A stretch of DNA of 64,000 nucleotides, from contig NZ_LR134173.1 of the NCBI RefSeq assembly GCF_900635815.1, positions 2,946,001 to 3,010,000 of the forward strand, read 5' to 3'. Source of the DNA: Legionella cherrii. Its GTDB lineage: Bacteria; Pseudomonadota; Gammaproteobacteria; Legionellales; Legionellaceae. A program made the translations under genes and the position numbers. Position 1 is the first letter of the stretch, and the number at the start of each line of letters is the position of its first letter. Positions 47,495-55,640 of the stretch are shown here, in pieces. The notes beneath the pieces are model-generated. The model was not told the origin of the DNA. It did no database searches and saw nothing but the letters and a program-made list of their open reading frames with translations.

Positions 47495-48733
47495 ATGACT
47501 ATAAAAAATGCAATATATGCTCAATCAGGCGGTGTAACTGCGGTAATTAATGCCTCAGCTTGCGCCGTGATTCAAACTGCCAGGAAATTTCCAGAACATA
47601 TTGGCAAAGTATATGCAGCCAAAAACGGGATTATTGGTGCCTTAAACGAAGAGCTTATTGATACATCACTAGAGAGTGACTCAGATATCGCGAAATTATT
47701 GCAAACGCCTTCTGGTGCATTTGGTTCTTGCCGCTATAAATTAAAAAATGATGGTGAAGAATACGAACGGTTAATTGAAGTTTTTAAAGCGCATAATATA
47801 GGATATTTTTTCTATAACGGCGGGGGGGATTCCCAAGATACCGCACATAAAGTATCGCAAATAGGCTCAAAAATGGGCTATCCGATTACATGCATTGGTA
47901 TACCCAAAACGGTAGATAATGATCTTCCCTTTACTGATGCATGCCCCGGATTTGGTTCTGTAGCTAAATATGTTGCTGTTTCTACCCGAGAAGCAGGTTT
48001 TGATGTTGCCTCTATGGCTGCCTCATCAACAAAAGTCTTTATTCTAGAAGTAATGGGGCGTCATGCAGGATGGATTGCTGCTGCCAGTGGTTTGGCAAGC
48101 CAACACCCTGATGAACCACCTCACATTATTTTATTACCAGAGGTTCCTTTTCAACAAGGCAAATTCCTGAATAAAGTGGATGAATGCGTTAAAAAATATG
48201 GTTATTGCGTTGTTGTCGTTTCAGAGGGAATTCGTAACACGGAAGGTAAATTCTTAAGTGATGCAGGAATTCGTGACGCATTCGGTCATGCCCAATTAGG
48301 TGGCGTTGCACCAGTCATTGCTCAGTACATCAAAACGGAACTGAATTACAAATACCACTGGGCAGTGGCAGATTATTTACAACGTGCTGCCCGTCACATC
48401 GCTTCAAAAGTCGACCTCGATCAGGCTTATGCTCTGGGTAAGGCCGCGGTAGAATATGCCATCAAAGGCCATAATGCCATCATGCCAATCATCATTCGTG
48501 AACAAGATGAACCTTATCAATGGTCTATAGGCCACGTCCAATTGGCCGATGTTGCCAATCAAGAAAAAGCGATGCCCAAACATTATATTACAGAAGACGG
48601 AATGGGGATCACTGCTGAATGCAAACAGTATTTGTCACCACTAATTCAAGGTGAAGCTTATCCAGATTACATTAATGGATTGCCTGATTATGTTCGTTTA
48701 AAGAATCAATTAGTACCGAAAGTACTTAAATAA
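47495..48733 (+). CDS. pfp: Pyrophosphate-type 6-phosphofructokinase
   Basis: 412 residues. Phosphofructokinase motifs: AQSGGVTAVINASACAV, YNGGGDSQDTAHKVS with Asp112, GIPKTVDNDLPFTD (catalytic Asp141 and Asp143), and MGRHAGWIAA. The GGGDS where ATP-enzymes have GGDGS, and the single-domain length of about 410, point to the PPi-using class. It converts fructose 6-phosphate to the bisphosphate and back. Start ATG 47495 after AGGAG. A long hairpin follows the stop; letS precedes by 76 nt. Confidence 0.9.
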   Translation: MTIKNAIYAQSGGVTAVINASACAVIQTARKFPEHIGKVYAAKNGIIGALNEELIDTSLESDSDIAKLLQTPSGAFGSCRYKLKNDGEEYERLIEVFKAHNIGYFFYNGGGDSQDTAHKVSQIGSKMGYPITCIGIPKTVDNDLPFTDACPGFGSVAKYVAVSTREAGFDVASMAASSTKVFILEVMGRHAGWIAAASGLASQHPDEPPHIILLPEVPFQQGKFLNKVDECVKKYGYCVVVVSEGIRNTEGKFLSDAGIRDAFGHAQLGGVAPVIAQYIKTELNYKYHWAVADYLQRAARHIASKVDLDQAYALGKAAVEYAIKGHNAIMPIIIREQDEPYQWSIGHVQLADVANQEKAMPKHYITEDGMGITAECKQYLSPLIQGEAYPDYINGLPDYVRLKNQLVPKVLK

Positions 48734-48753
48734 TCTTTAACTCGAAACCATAT

Positions 48754-48789
48754 TATAGCCTGGATTAGGCAGTACTAATCCGGGTTATA
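48754..48789 (+). terminator. Hairpin after pfp
   Basis: A 15-bp stem, TATAGCCTGGATTAG with CTAATCCGGGTTATA, with two G-U pairs and a 6-nt loop. A T-run starts about 12 nt later, so the terminator is probable but not classic. Confidence 0.5.
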
Positions 48790-48990
48790 AGCTACTCATT
48801 TTTTTCATATTTTTTTGTCATTTTAAAACAAACAAAAATTGCCGGATTAAAATAGTCCTAGAAGATAAGCAACACTTATCTGCTTCTGCTACAATTATAA
48901 GAGGAAAAGAAAGTGAAGAGGACTTCCTTTTCTTGCCATGGCAGGTTATATATTTGTTCTGGCCTAATTTTGTTGTAAGTTTCTGATAAA

Positions 48991-49006
48991 TGGCATTTTT
49001 TTTGCA
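48991..49006 (+). promoter_or_regulatory. Sigma-54 (RpoN) promoter for the pilin gene
   Basis: TGGCA, eight T, GCA: the -24 GG (48992-48993) and -12 GC (49004-49005) are exactly 10 nt apart, as RpoN requires (TGGCAC-N5-TTGCA type). It is 36 nt upstream of the pilin start. Type IV pilin genes in many gammaproteobacteria are RpoN/PilR driven. The ATG at 49006 lies on the -12 element and cannot be a start. Confidence 0.75.
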
Positions 49007-49041
49007 TGTTTATCGTTGTACCAATCATTAGGGAGCAAATG

Positions 49042-49473
49042 ATGAAACAAAAAGGCTTTACGTTAATTGAGTTGATGATAGTGGTGGCAATCGTTGGTAT
49101 CCTTGCCGCAATTGCTATTCCAGCTTATCAGGATTACGTTGTTAGAGCTCGTGTAACCGAAGGATTGAGTCTTGCTTCTTCAGCACAGACTACAATTTCT
49201 GAAAATGCTACAACGGGTGCTAATGCTTTAGACTTGGGCTGGTCTCAACCCCCAGCAACAGCTAACGTGCAAAGTGTTGTAGTTACTCCAGCTACTGGCG
49301 TAATTACAGTGACCTATACTGCACTAGCAAATAATGTGGTCCTTACATTGACTCCATCATCTAATGGACAACCATTGGTTGCAGGAACACCGCCTACAAA
49401 TCCAATTACCTGGACTTGTGCAGTACAAAATGCTGCTGATGATAGATATGTTCCTGCAAACTGTAGAATCTAA
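49042..49473 (+). CDS. pilE: Type IV pilin (PilE-like)
   Basis: 143 residues from ATG 49042, fixed by AGGGAG 6 nt upstream and by the leader MKQKG ahead of [20 protein letters not shown]: prepilin peptidase cleaves after G5 and methylates F6. Glu at +5 of the mature protein is present. The hydrophobic alpha-1 helix is followed by a Thr/Val-rich globular head with a C-terminal Cys pair (TWTCAVQ and NCRI) for the D-loop disulfide. It is probably a structural pilin subunit, exported by the Sec pathway and assembled by the PilBMNOPQ machine encoded elsewhere. A terminator follows. Confidence 0.93.
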   Translation: MKQKGFTLIELMIVVAIVGILAAIAIPAYQDYVVRARVTEGLSLASSAQTTISENATTGANALDLGWSQPPATANVQSVVVTPATGVITVTYTALANNVVLTLTPSSNGQPLVAGTPPTNPITWTCAVQNAADDRYVPANCRI

Positions 49474-49486
49474 ATAGCATACTTTC

Positions 49487-49513
49487 AAAAAGCCGCTTTA
49501 TGGCGGCTTTTTT
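49487..49513 (+). terminator. Rho-independent terminator after pilE
   Basis: AAAAAGCCGC pairs with GCGGCTTTTT over a TTTATG loop and ends in six T. Classic GC stem with T-tail, so pilE is transcribed alone. Confidence 0.9.
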
Positions 49514-49539
49514 ATTATTAATTTGTGGTAGAGATAAAT

Positions 49540-49869
49540 ATGTCACGTAAAAATCGTATCGAACAATTGGTAACTCAAGAATTAGCTCCCATTTATTTAA
49601 ACGTCGAAGATGAATCGGCCAATCATCACGTTCCTGAAAATGCACAAACACATTTCAAAGTTACTGTTGTTGCTGCACGCTTTACTGATCTATCACGAAT
49701 CGCACGACATAGGCTATTAAATCAATTGCTAAAAAATGAATTTGATCTTGGGTTACACGCCTTAAGTATGCATTTATTTACCCCTGAAGAATGGGAAAAT
49801 AGGGGCAAAAACGTTTTAAATTCTCCTGTATGTAAAGGGGGTTTTAATAAAGAAACCAGGAATACATAG
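49540..49869 (+). CDS. bolA: BolA-family protein
   Basis: 109 residues from ATG 49540; GTG 49525 is a less likely start. RIEQLVTQELAPIYLNVEDES, FKVTVVAARFTDLSRIARHRLL and LGLHALSMHLFTPEEW match the BolA fold, with the H..AL motif. BolA partners monothiol glutaredoxins in iron-sulfur handling and affects morphology genes in stress. Length is normal apart from a short polar tail (from RGKNVLNSP). It follows the pilin terminator, so it has its own promoter. Confidence 0.88.
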   Translation: MSRKNRIEQLVTQELAPIYLNVEDESANHHVPENAQTHFKVTVVAARFTDLSRIARHRLLNQLLKNEFDLGLHALSMHLFTPEEWENRGKNVLNSPVCKGGFNKETRNT

Positions 49870-50075
49870 TGTGTAACCCGGTTAGTGCAATGTAATCGAG
49901 GTCCACTCTCCACCCGAGAGAGATTCTCCCCTAAAACAAACTGCCTATTGGAATGGAGAGCCCTCGCTGCACTCGAGATAGCGGGAGATGAAAAACTCAA
50001 TCCAACGAGACGGCATGTTTTTTGCTTTTCTTTCATGCCATAAGGAGTAACTTTTTAATTTAAAAAGGATTTAAT

Positions 50076-50417
50076 ATGAAAATAGAAACATATAAAGAAA
50101 AGTTTGTTGAATTGACCGAGCACGCCATGAAACTCAGTAGTTTTTGTAAATCAAAGACAGAGTTACAAAAAGAAATAACCGCCCTGAGTAATGAAGCGGT
50201 AGTATTTTATAAAACAAATAGCGATTATAAAGAAAATGATTATCAATTAAAAATAGAAATTTTTCTCGAATTTGATAATTTCTTAAAGTGTTTGAAAAAG
50301 GATTTTGAGTCTCAAAGCCAGGTGAGTAACAATAATTCGTTCTTTAAGAAACTCAAAATTAAAAAATCTGACTCCTATGAGACAATCCCCAACATAGAAA
50401 ACTCAAAAAGTTTATGA
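50076..50417 (+). CDS. Small helical protein of unknown function
   Basis: 113 residues, very charged (Lys and Glu) and AT-rich in codons; most of it predicted helical, ending in KKLKIKKSDSYETIPN. No signal or membrane segment. AAAAGGATTTAAT precedes ATG 50076, a fair ribosome site. Preceded by a 206-nt region with repeat-like GAGAG and CTCC stretches. No homolog recognised; a small effector or secreted-chaperone type is possible but unsupported. Confidence 0.5.
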   Translation: MKIETYKEKFVELTEHAMKLSSFCKSKTELQKEITALSNEAVVFYKTNSDYKENDYQLKIEIFLEFDNFLKCLKKDFESQSQVSNNNSFFKKLKIKKSDSYETIPNIENSKSL

Positions 50418-50432
50418 TTTTAAAAGATTATT

Positions 50433-50488
50433 GACAGGTTTTTTATTGACTAAACAGCCTTTACACTCCCCCCCTATAAAAACCTGTC
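50433..50488. repeat. Inverted repeat upstream of the APC permease
   Basis: GACAGGTTTTT (50433-50443) and AAAAACCTGTC (50478-50488) are perfect inverse copies, 34 nt apart. It could be the end of the small-protein operon or a regulator site; a TATAAT at 50532 follows. Confidence 0.35.
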
Positions 50489-50662
50489 TGTAAACCTACG
50501 ATAAAATAGGTATTGAATGCCTAGACTAAGATATAATTTCTATTCCACCGTAATTATTTGAATTAGAAGCAACAAAATTGATTCCATATGGTAAAATAAA
50601 TAGTAACGTCCATTGCCAACTTCCTATATAATGCCTAGCATTTTAACAAGTCGATTTCATTA

Positions 50663-52069
50663 ATGAACAACTGGTCCTCTGAAAAAATATCTGTCCTGGC
50701 CTTAGTGTTACTGATTACTGGTGCAATTGATAGTATAAGAAATTTACCGGGAACCGCCCTATTCGGTTCTTCATTAATTTTTTTCTTTATCTTTTCCGCA
50801 ATTGTTTTCTTAATTCCAGTGGCTTTAGTAGCAGCAGAATTGTCCTCAACGTGGTCGGATGAGGAAGGCGGAATTTACAGTTGGGTGAAGCATGCTTACG
50901 GTGAGAATCTTGCTTTTTTTACCATCTGGTTGCAATGGATCAATACCTTAGTCTGGTATCCCACAATTTTATCCTTTATAGCAGGAGTCTTGGCCTATTT
51001 AATCAATCCTGAACTGGCACAAAATAAATATTACTTGATTTCAGTAATTCTAGTTATTTTTTGGTCATTAACTTTAATTGCATTATCTGGGTTGCGCGCT
51101 TCAGCACATTTTGCCGGTCTTTGTGCCATATTAGGAATGATACTTCCCATGGGGTTCATTATTTTCCTTGCCCTAATTTGGGTTATTAAAGGAAACCCTA
51201 TAGCAATTAATATGAGCTTAGAACATTTGATACCGCACTGGAAAGACAGCCAATCTTGGGTATCACTCACTGCAATTATGACTTCATTTTTAGGCATGGA
51301 GCTTGCAGCGGTCCATGTCCGCAATGTGCATAACCCACAAACCAATTTTCCTCGGGCAATGTTTTTTTCAGTGTTGCTTATCCTGACAACCATGATTTTC
51401 GGCTCGTTAGCTATCGCTTTTGTTCTTCCAAAAGAGAAGATCAGTCTCATTGACGGCGTACTGCAAGCCTTTACTAACTTTTTTCATGCGTATAATCTTG
51501 AGTGGCTGCTACCCATCTTAATTGCATTATTACTTTTGGGCAGTTTAGGCAGTATGATCAATTGGATCATTTCGCCAGCTAAAGGATTGCTTATGGCCGC
51601 CAATCATAACTTCTTACCAAAGTTTATGTGTCAATTAAACAAACGTGGAATGGCCTCACGAATTTTAATTACTCAAGCCATTTTGGTGACGCTATTATGC
51701 AGTGGTTTTCTCTTATTTCCGAGTGTTAATGCTATTTATTGGCTATTTACTGCCTTAAGCACTGAACTCTACATCATGATGTATGTTTTGATGTTCATTG
51801 CCGCCTGGAAATTAAAAAGCAAATACGCGCATCTTCATAGACCTTTTGCAATACCGGGTAAAAAAGCAGGCTACTATCTGACCTGTATTCTGGGTTTATT
51901 TGGCTGCACTATGACTTTAATTGTTGGTTTTATTCCACCAGTTGAATTTATGAATTTTGGTGGCGCAAATCATTTTCGCTTGGTTTTCTCTATGGGAATT
52001 CTAATCATGATGATTCCTGCATTTTTGTTGTATTGGCGAAAAAAATACATTACAAAATCTACGGATTAA
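50663..52069 (+). CDS. APC-family amino acid permease (GadC/YjeM type)
   Basis: 468 residues with about twelve membrane helices (KISVLALVLLITGAIDSI, AIVFLIPVALVAAELSSTW). The EEGGIYSW and LQWINTLVWYP motifs are typical of the glutamate:GABA antiporter group of APC transporters. Substrate unknown; amino-acid import is central for Legionella, which lives on amino acids. Start ATG 50663, weak ribosome site. The gene stands alone, with an inverted repeat and a TATAAT upstream. Confidence 0.85.
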   Translation: MNNWSSEKISVLALVLLITGAIDSIRNLPGTALFGSSLIFFFIFSAIVFLIPVALVAAELSSTWSDEEGGIYSWVKHAYGENLAFFTIWLQWINTLVWYPTILSFIAGVLAYLINPELAQNKYYLISVILVIFWSLTLIALSGLRASAHFAGLCAILGMILPMGFIIFLALIWVIKGNPIAINMSLEHLIPHWKDSQSWVSLTAIMTSFLGMELAAVHVRNVHNPQTNFPRAMFFSVLLILTTMIFGSLAIAFVLPKEKISLIDGVLQAFTNFFHAYNLEWLLPILIALLLLGSLGSMINWIISPAKGLLMAANHNFLPKFMCQLNKRGMASRILITQAILVTLLCSGFLLFPSVNAIYWLFTALSTELYIMMYVLMFIAAWKLKSKYAHLHRPFAIPGKKAGYYLTCILGLFGCTMTLIVGFIPPVEFMNFGGANHFRLVFSMGILIMMIPAFLLYWRKKYITKSTD

Positions 52070-52222
52070 GATATTGATTACTTAATGCCTTTCAAATGCG
52101 GTTTTCCTTTCATCCAGTTCCCTTTCTCAGGAATCTGGATGAGTTTTTATTTGCTCCACCGCAAATCGGTATTTGGAGCTCGATGACTCGATTTTGAGTA
52201 AATCGACAACTGCCGTTTAATG

Positions 52223-52414
52223 TTACAGCGTATCCTTTTCTTCCAATGAAATAACTCGAGCTTCATGCTCTAACATCACAGGAATATCATCATGGATAGG
52301 AAATGCCAATCGATCGAATTTACAGATAAGTTCCTGTTTTTTTAATAATAATTTTCCTTTACATAAAGGACACACCAATATTTCCAATAGTTTTTTATCC
52401 ACAAAATTCTCCAA
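52223..52414 (-). CDS. ycaR: Trm112/YcaR-family small zinc-ribbon protein
   Basis: 63 residues: [38 protein letters not shown]. The CPLCKG and single Cys near residue 30 fit the UPF0434/Trm112 pattern with one metal Cys pair visible. Start ATG 52414. It is 5 nt from the tsaB stop, the last gene of the fdxA-yoaA-tsaB-ycaR run. In bacteria it is usually next to kdsB or lpxK; here it is not. Its function is unknown, probably a methyltransferase helper by analogy. Confidence 0.88.
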   Translation of the reverse strand: MENFVDKKLLEILVCPLCKGKLLLKKQELICKFDRLAFPIHDDIPVMLEHEARVISLEEKDTL

Positions 52415-52419
52415 AGTAC

Positions 52420-53070
52420 TTAAGTTACTTTATTTCGTACATATACAGGGTGAGCTTGAGCAACTGAAATGGGTTTTTGCCCAAAAAATTGCGCGAATTG
52501 AATCATAGCCGCCGCAGAAGGATTCACTGTTATTTTATCAATGACTTGTGATTTAACTTCCGGGGTAAACGCCTCCCAATATAAGTCTGCCCCTACTCCT
52601 GCAAGGATTACAGGCTGATTCTCAGGAAGACTGAGTTCATGCACTGGATTAACATGTTCCTCTGCTATCCATTGATCTGGAGCAAAATAAGCCCAGTACA
52701 TTTCCTGCATACGCGCATCCAGTACGGCCAATACAGGGATCTGGTTCATCTGTTTTTCCTGGCGAACCGACCAAGCGATAGCGACTAAGCTACTCACTGG
52801 AATCAACTGCAAATCATGGGCATAAGCCAATCCTTTTGCAATACTGCATGCAATACGCAAACCGGTAAAACTTCCGGGGCCACGACCAAATACTATGCCA
52901 TCCAGCTGATGCATTTGTAAACTGGCGTTGGCCATCAGCCTATCAATCATCGGTAAAATAAATTGTGCATGTGTTCTTTGATTACTTTGTTCTTCACAAA
53001 GTAATTCTTTCCCGGTCAGTAAAGCCACACTGGCCGTTTCTGTAGATGTATCAATCGCTAGCAGTTTCAT
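52420..53070 (-). CDS. tsaB: tRNA t6A modification protein TsaB (YeaZ)
   Basis: 216 residues. [17 protein letters not shown], the ASKHA phosphate-1 start, and [13 protein letters not shown], the TsaB core, near residues 62-75. It binds TsaD and TsaE to make N6-threonylcarbamoyladenosine on tRNAs that decode ANN codons. Start ATG 53070, inside the end of yoaA by 20 nt, so translation is coupled. TsaD and TsaE are not in this window. Essential in most bacteria. Confidence 0.95.
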   Translation of the reverse strand: MKLLAIDTSTETASVALLTGKELLCEEQSNQRTHAQFILPMIDRLMANASLQMHQLDGIVFGRGPGSFTGLRIACSIAKGLAYAHDLQLIPVSSLVAIAWSVRQEKQMNQIPVLAVLDARMQEMYWAYFAPDQWIAEEHVNPVHELSLPENQPVILAGVGADLYWEAFTPEVKSQVIDKITVNPSAAAMIQFAQFFGQKPISVAQAHPVYVRNKVT

Positions 53071-55009
53071 AATCCAGCTCTAATTCTTTAATAAATGTAA
53101 GCACTTTTTGCTCATCACGTGTTTTCGGTAATTGGGGTAAACTGGCTAAAATACGTCCACCATAATCTCTGCTGGTTAGACGAGGATCGGCGATCATTAG
53201 AACCCCTTTATCCGTGTTATCCCGAATCAACCGCCCTACCCCTTGCTTAAGGGCAATTACTGCCCCCGGTAAAGAGAGTTCATCAAAACCTGACAAACCT
53301 TTTTCCTTTAAGTAAGCCATTCTACCACGAATTACGGGATCAACCGGACTGGAAAACGGCAACTTATCAATAATAACGCAAGAAAGCGCTTCACCTTTTA
53401 CATCCACTCCTTCCCAAAAAGTGGCGGTTCCCAATAACACTGCATTACCTAGTTGCCTAAAACGCTCCAATAAAATTGGTTTTGCCTCTGTTCCCTGAAT
53501 TAATAAGGGGTAGTTTAAAGTATTGCTCATCATTTGAGCCACTTGTTTTAATGCTTTATGACTGGTAAACAGAAAAAAACAACGGCCTCCTAAAGCTTCA
53601 ATTAAAGGAATGGCTCGTGATACTAATAATTCATAATAGGCTGAATCTTTTGGATCTGGTAATCCTCTAGGCAAATAAAGTAACGCTTGTTGTCGATAAT
53701 CAAAAGGACTGGGCAATAATAATGTTCTTGCCCCATTTAATCCAAGTGGTTTACAAAAACAATCAAAAGAATCTGCAATAGTTAACGTTGCCGAAGTAAA
53801 TACATAAGTACACTCTTGGCGCTGGAGCAAGTGACTGAACGTCTCTGCAACATCGTAGGGAGTAATGTGAAAAACTAAAGTATGTTTAAAACGCTCCAAC
53901 CATCGTATTTTATTATTACTTTCCTGAGTAAAGAAGGTCAAAATTCGAGCAAACTCTTCCAATCGTTCTTTGCACCGTGCTAGTCCAGGAAATTCAGCAA
54001 GCGACAGTTCGCTAAAGCAGTTCATCACTTCATCTTTTAACGTCAACCAATTAGCCCATGCCTCCATAAACGATTTATTATGCTTTATTTCATGCCAACT
54101 GAAGCGCTCATCCGCTCCGGGTAAACCATTTAATAATTCATCCAGGAGCTGATCGGCTTTATGGCTTAAGAGTTTTAAAGGTTGATTTGCCAGATCCACT
54201 GCCGGCCATTCTTTAATCAGATCATCTAATAAATCACGAAATTGACGCGTTCCAATACGTTCACCATTGAAATGTGTTGCTATTTCGGCAAGTTGATGGG
54301 CCTCATCAAAGATAATAACATCTACACCAGGCAATAACTCGCCAAACCCCTCTTCTTTTAGTCTTGAATCAGCAAAAAAAAGATGATGATTAATCACCAC
54401 CACATCTGCATCGAGCGCACGTTTGCGTGCTTTGAGTAAGAAGCAGGTTTCGTGATTAGGGCACTCAGCACCCAGGCAATTATCTACTGTAGAGGTAACA
54501 TAAGGCCAGACTGATGAATCCTCACTCAGCTCGGGGAGCTCCGATCGATCCCCATTTTTCATTTGCGATAATTTACTGCGGACATGAGCCACCTCATGCG
54601 CGCATTGGGGGCTTTGAAACTGCCCTTCTTCGGAGTGCAGTTCTACTCGGTACTGGCAAATATAATTGGATCTTCCTTTTAGATTTTGTATGCGTGCCGA
54701 TAATCCTAAGGCTCTAACCAGAGTAGGTAAATCTTTTTGATAAAGTTGATCTTGAAGTGTTTTAGTTGCTGTAGAGATCAGTGCTTTTTTGCCACTTAAC
54801 AAGCAAGGAAGCAAGTAAGCAAATGTTTTGCCTGTTCCCGTACCTGCCTCAGCAATCAAAATTGATTTTTCTTCAATTGCTTCGGCAATGGCTACAGCTA
54901 AATCAGATTGTGGCTTACGCGCCACAAATCCTGGAATAGCGGTGGAAAGTCGACCTTTCTCACTCAGAATTCGCTGGCATGAGTCAGCAAGTGAAGTGAT
55001 TTCTACCAC
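53051..55009 (-). CDS. yoaA: DinG/YoaA-family ATP-dependent DNA helicase
   Basis: 652 residues. Walker [11 protein letters not shown] near 53-62, the four-Cys iron-sulfur site (NYICQY then [12 protein letters not shown]), DEAH box in [10 protein letters not shown], and motif [15 protein letters not shown]. YoaA pairs with HolC to help DNA repair at damaged forks in E. coli; it lacks a separate nuclease domain, as expected for YoaA. Start GTG 55009, overlapping the fdxA stop by 7 nt. The overlap chain with tsaB and fdxA supports one operon. Confidence 0.92.
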   Translation of the reverse strand: MVEITSLADSCQRILSEKGRLSTAIPGFVARKPQSDLAVAIAEAIEEKSILIAEAGTGTGKTFAYLLPCLLSGKKALISTATKTLQDQLYQKDLPTLVRALGLSARIQNLKGRSNYICQYRVELHSEEGQFQSPQCAHEVAHVRSKLSQMKNGDRSELPELSEDSSVWPYVTSTVDNCLGAECPNHETCFLLKARKRALDADVVVINHHLFFADSRLKEEGFGELLPGVDVIIFDEAHQLAEIATHFNGERIGTRQFRDLLDDLIKEWPAVDLANQPLKLLSHKADQLLDELLNGLPGADERFSWHEIKHNKSFMEAWANWLTLKDEVMNCFSELSLAEFPGLARCKERLEEFARILTFFTQESNNKIRWLERFKHTLVFHITPYDVAETFSHLLQRQECTYVFTSATLTIADSFDCFCKPLGLNGARTLLLPSPFDYRQQALLYLPRGLPDPKDSAYYELLVSRAIPLIEALGGRCFFLFTSHKALKQVAQMMSNTLNYPLLIQGTEAKPILLERFRQLGNAVLLGTATFWEGVDVKGEALSCVIIDKLPFSSPVDPVIRGRMAYLKEKGLSGFDELSLPGAVIALKQGVGRLIRDNTDKGVLMIADPRLTSRDYGGRILASLPQLPKTRDEQKVLTFIKELELDYETASD

Positions 55010-55332
55010 TCTTTCTGTAAATATTGAAGTTTATCCTTAACCTCGTCCCAATCTTTGGCATCGGGTGGGGCATCTTTTTTAGCGGTTATATTAGGCCAAT
55101 TTTTGGCAAGTTCAGCATTTAATTCTTTAAATTGCTGCTGTTCTGAAGTTAAATCATCCTCAGAAACAATGGCATTGACAGGACATTCAGGCTCACACAA
55201 TGCACAATCAATACACTCGTCTGGATGAATCACCAAAAAATTGGGCCCTTCATAAAAACAATCAACAGGGCATACTTCAACACAATCAGTATACTTACAC
55301 CTAATACAACTTTCTGTTACTACAAAAGTCAT
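55003..55332 (-). CDS. fdxA: 7Fe ferredoxin FdxA
   Basis: 109 residues with two iron-sulfur sites: [17 protein letters not shown] (3Fe-4S, Cys9 onward) and [16 protein letters not shown] (4Fe-4S). The long C-terminal tail, [20 protein letters not shown], is typical of FdxA. Low-potential electron carrier in the cytosol. Start ATG 55332. It heads the operon with yoaA-tsaB-ycaR, in which the helicase carries an iron-sulfur cluster (association is by position only). Confidence 0.95.
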   Translation of the reverse strand: MTFVVTESCIRCKYTDCVEVCPVDCFYEGPNFLVIHPDECIDCALCEPECPVNAIVSEDDLTSEQQQFKELNAELAKNWPNITAKKDAPPDAKDWDEVKDKLQYLQKEW

Positions 55333-55640
55333 GATAACCCTTTTTTAAGCTGGAAATAATGAATATTAAATCATAAAACTAATCACTTAAGATAGTGGTT
55401 TTCATAGTAATTGCATCATCTAAAACCAAGCCCTGTTTGCTCATGCAATTTAAGTGTCACAGTGAACAACTGAAAATGAGGAGTACAACACCACTGCTTT
55501 CTTTCTGGGAAATTATTATTCTTGAAAGATAAGTGGTACTATGCTGTAATTTTACACAATTTTAATAGCACCTATAAAAATAAATCGTCGACCTTCAATG
55601 AATCGATAATATTTTTTGATTTTTTTGTAATGGAGTATCC
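55333..55640. other. Intergenic region, 308 nt
   Basis: Divergent spacer between fdxA (minus) and the kinase-like gene (plus). It contains the plus-strand promoter candidate at 55521-55549 and AT-rich DNA. No further ORF, tRNA or repeat is recognised; a minus-strand fdxA promoter must also lie in it, but I could not locate it. Confidence 0.35.
55521..55549 (+). promoter_or_regulatory. Sigma-70-like promoter of the kinase-like gene
   Basis: TTGAAA (55521-55526), a 17-nt gap, and TGTAAT (55544-55549). The transcript would start near 55556, about 85 nt before the ATG. Match is good but not tested. Confidence 0.45.

Noticed and set aside
49006..49041. Longer pilin start at ATG 49006
   Set aside because: This ATG overlaps the -12 element, and it would spoil the prepilin leader.
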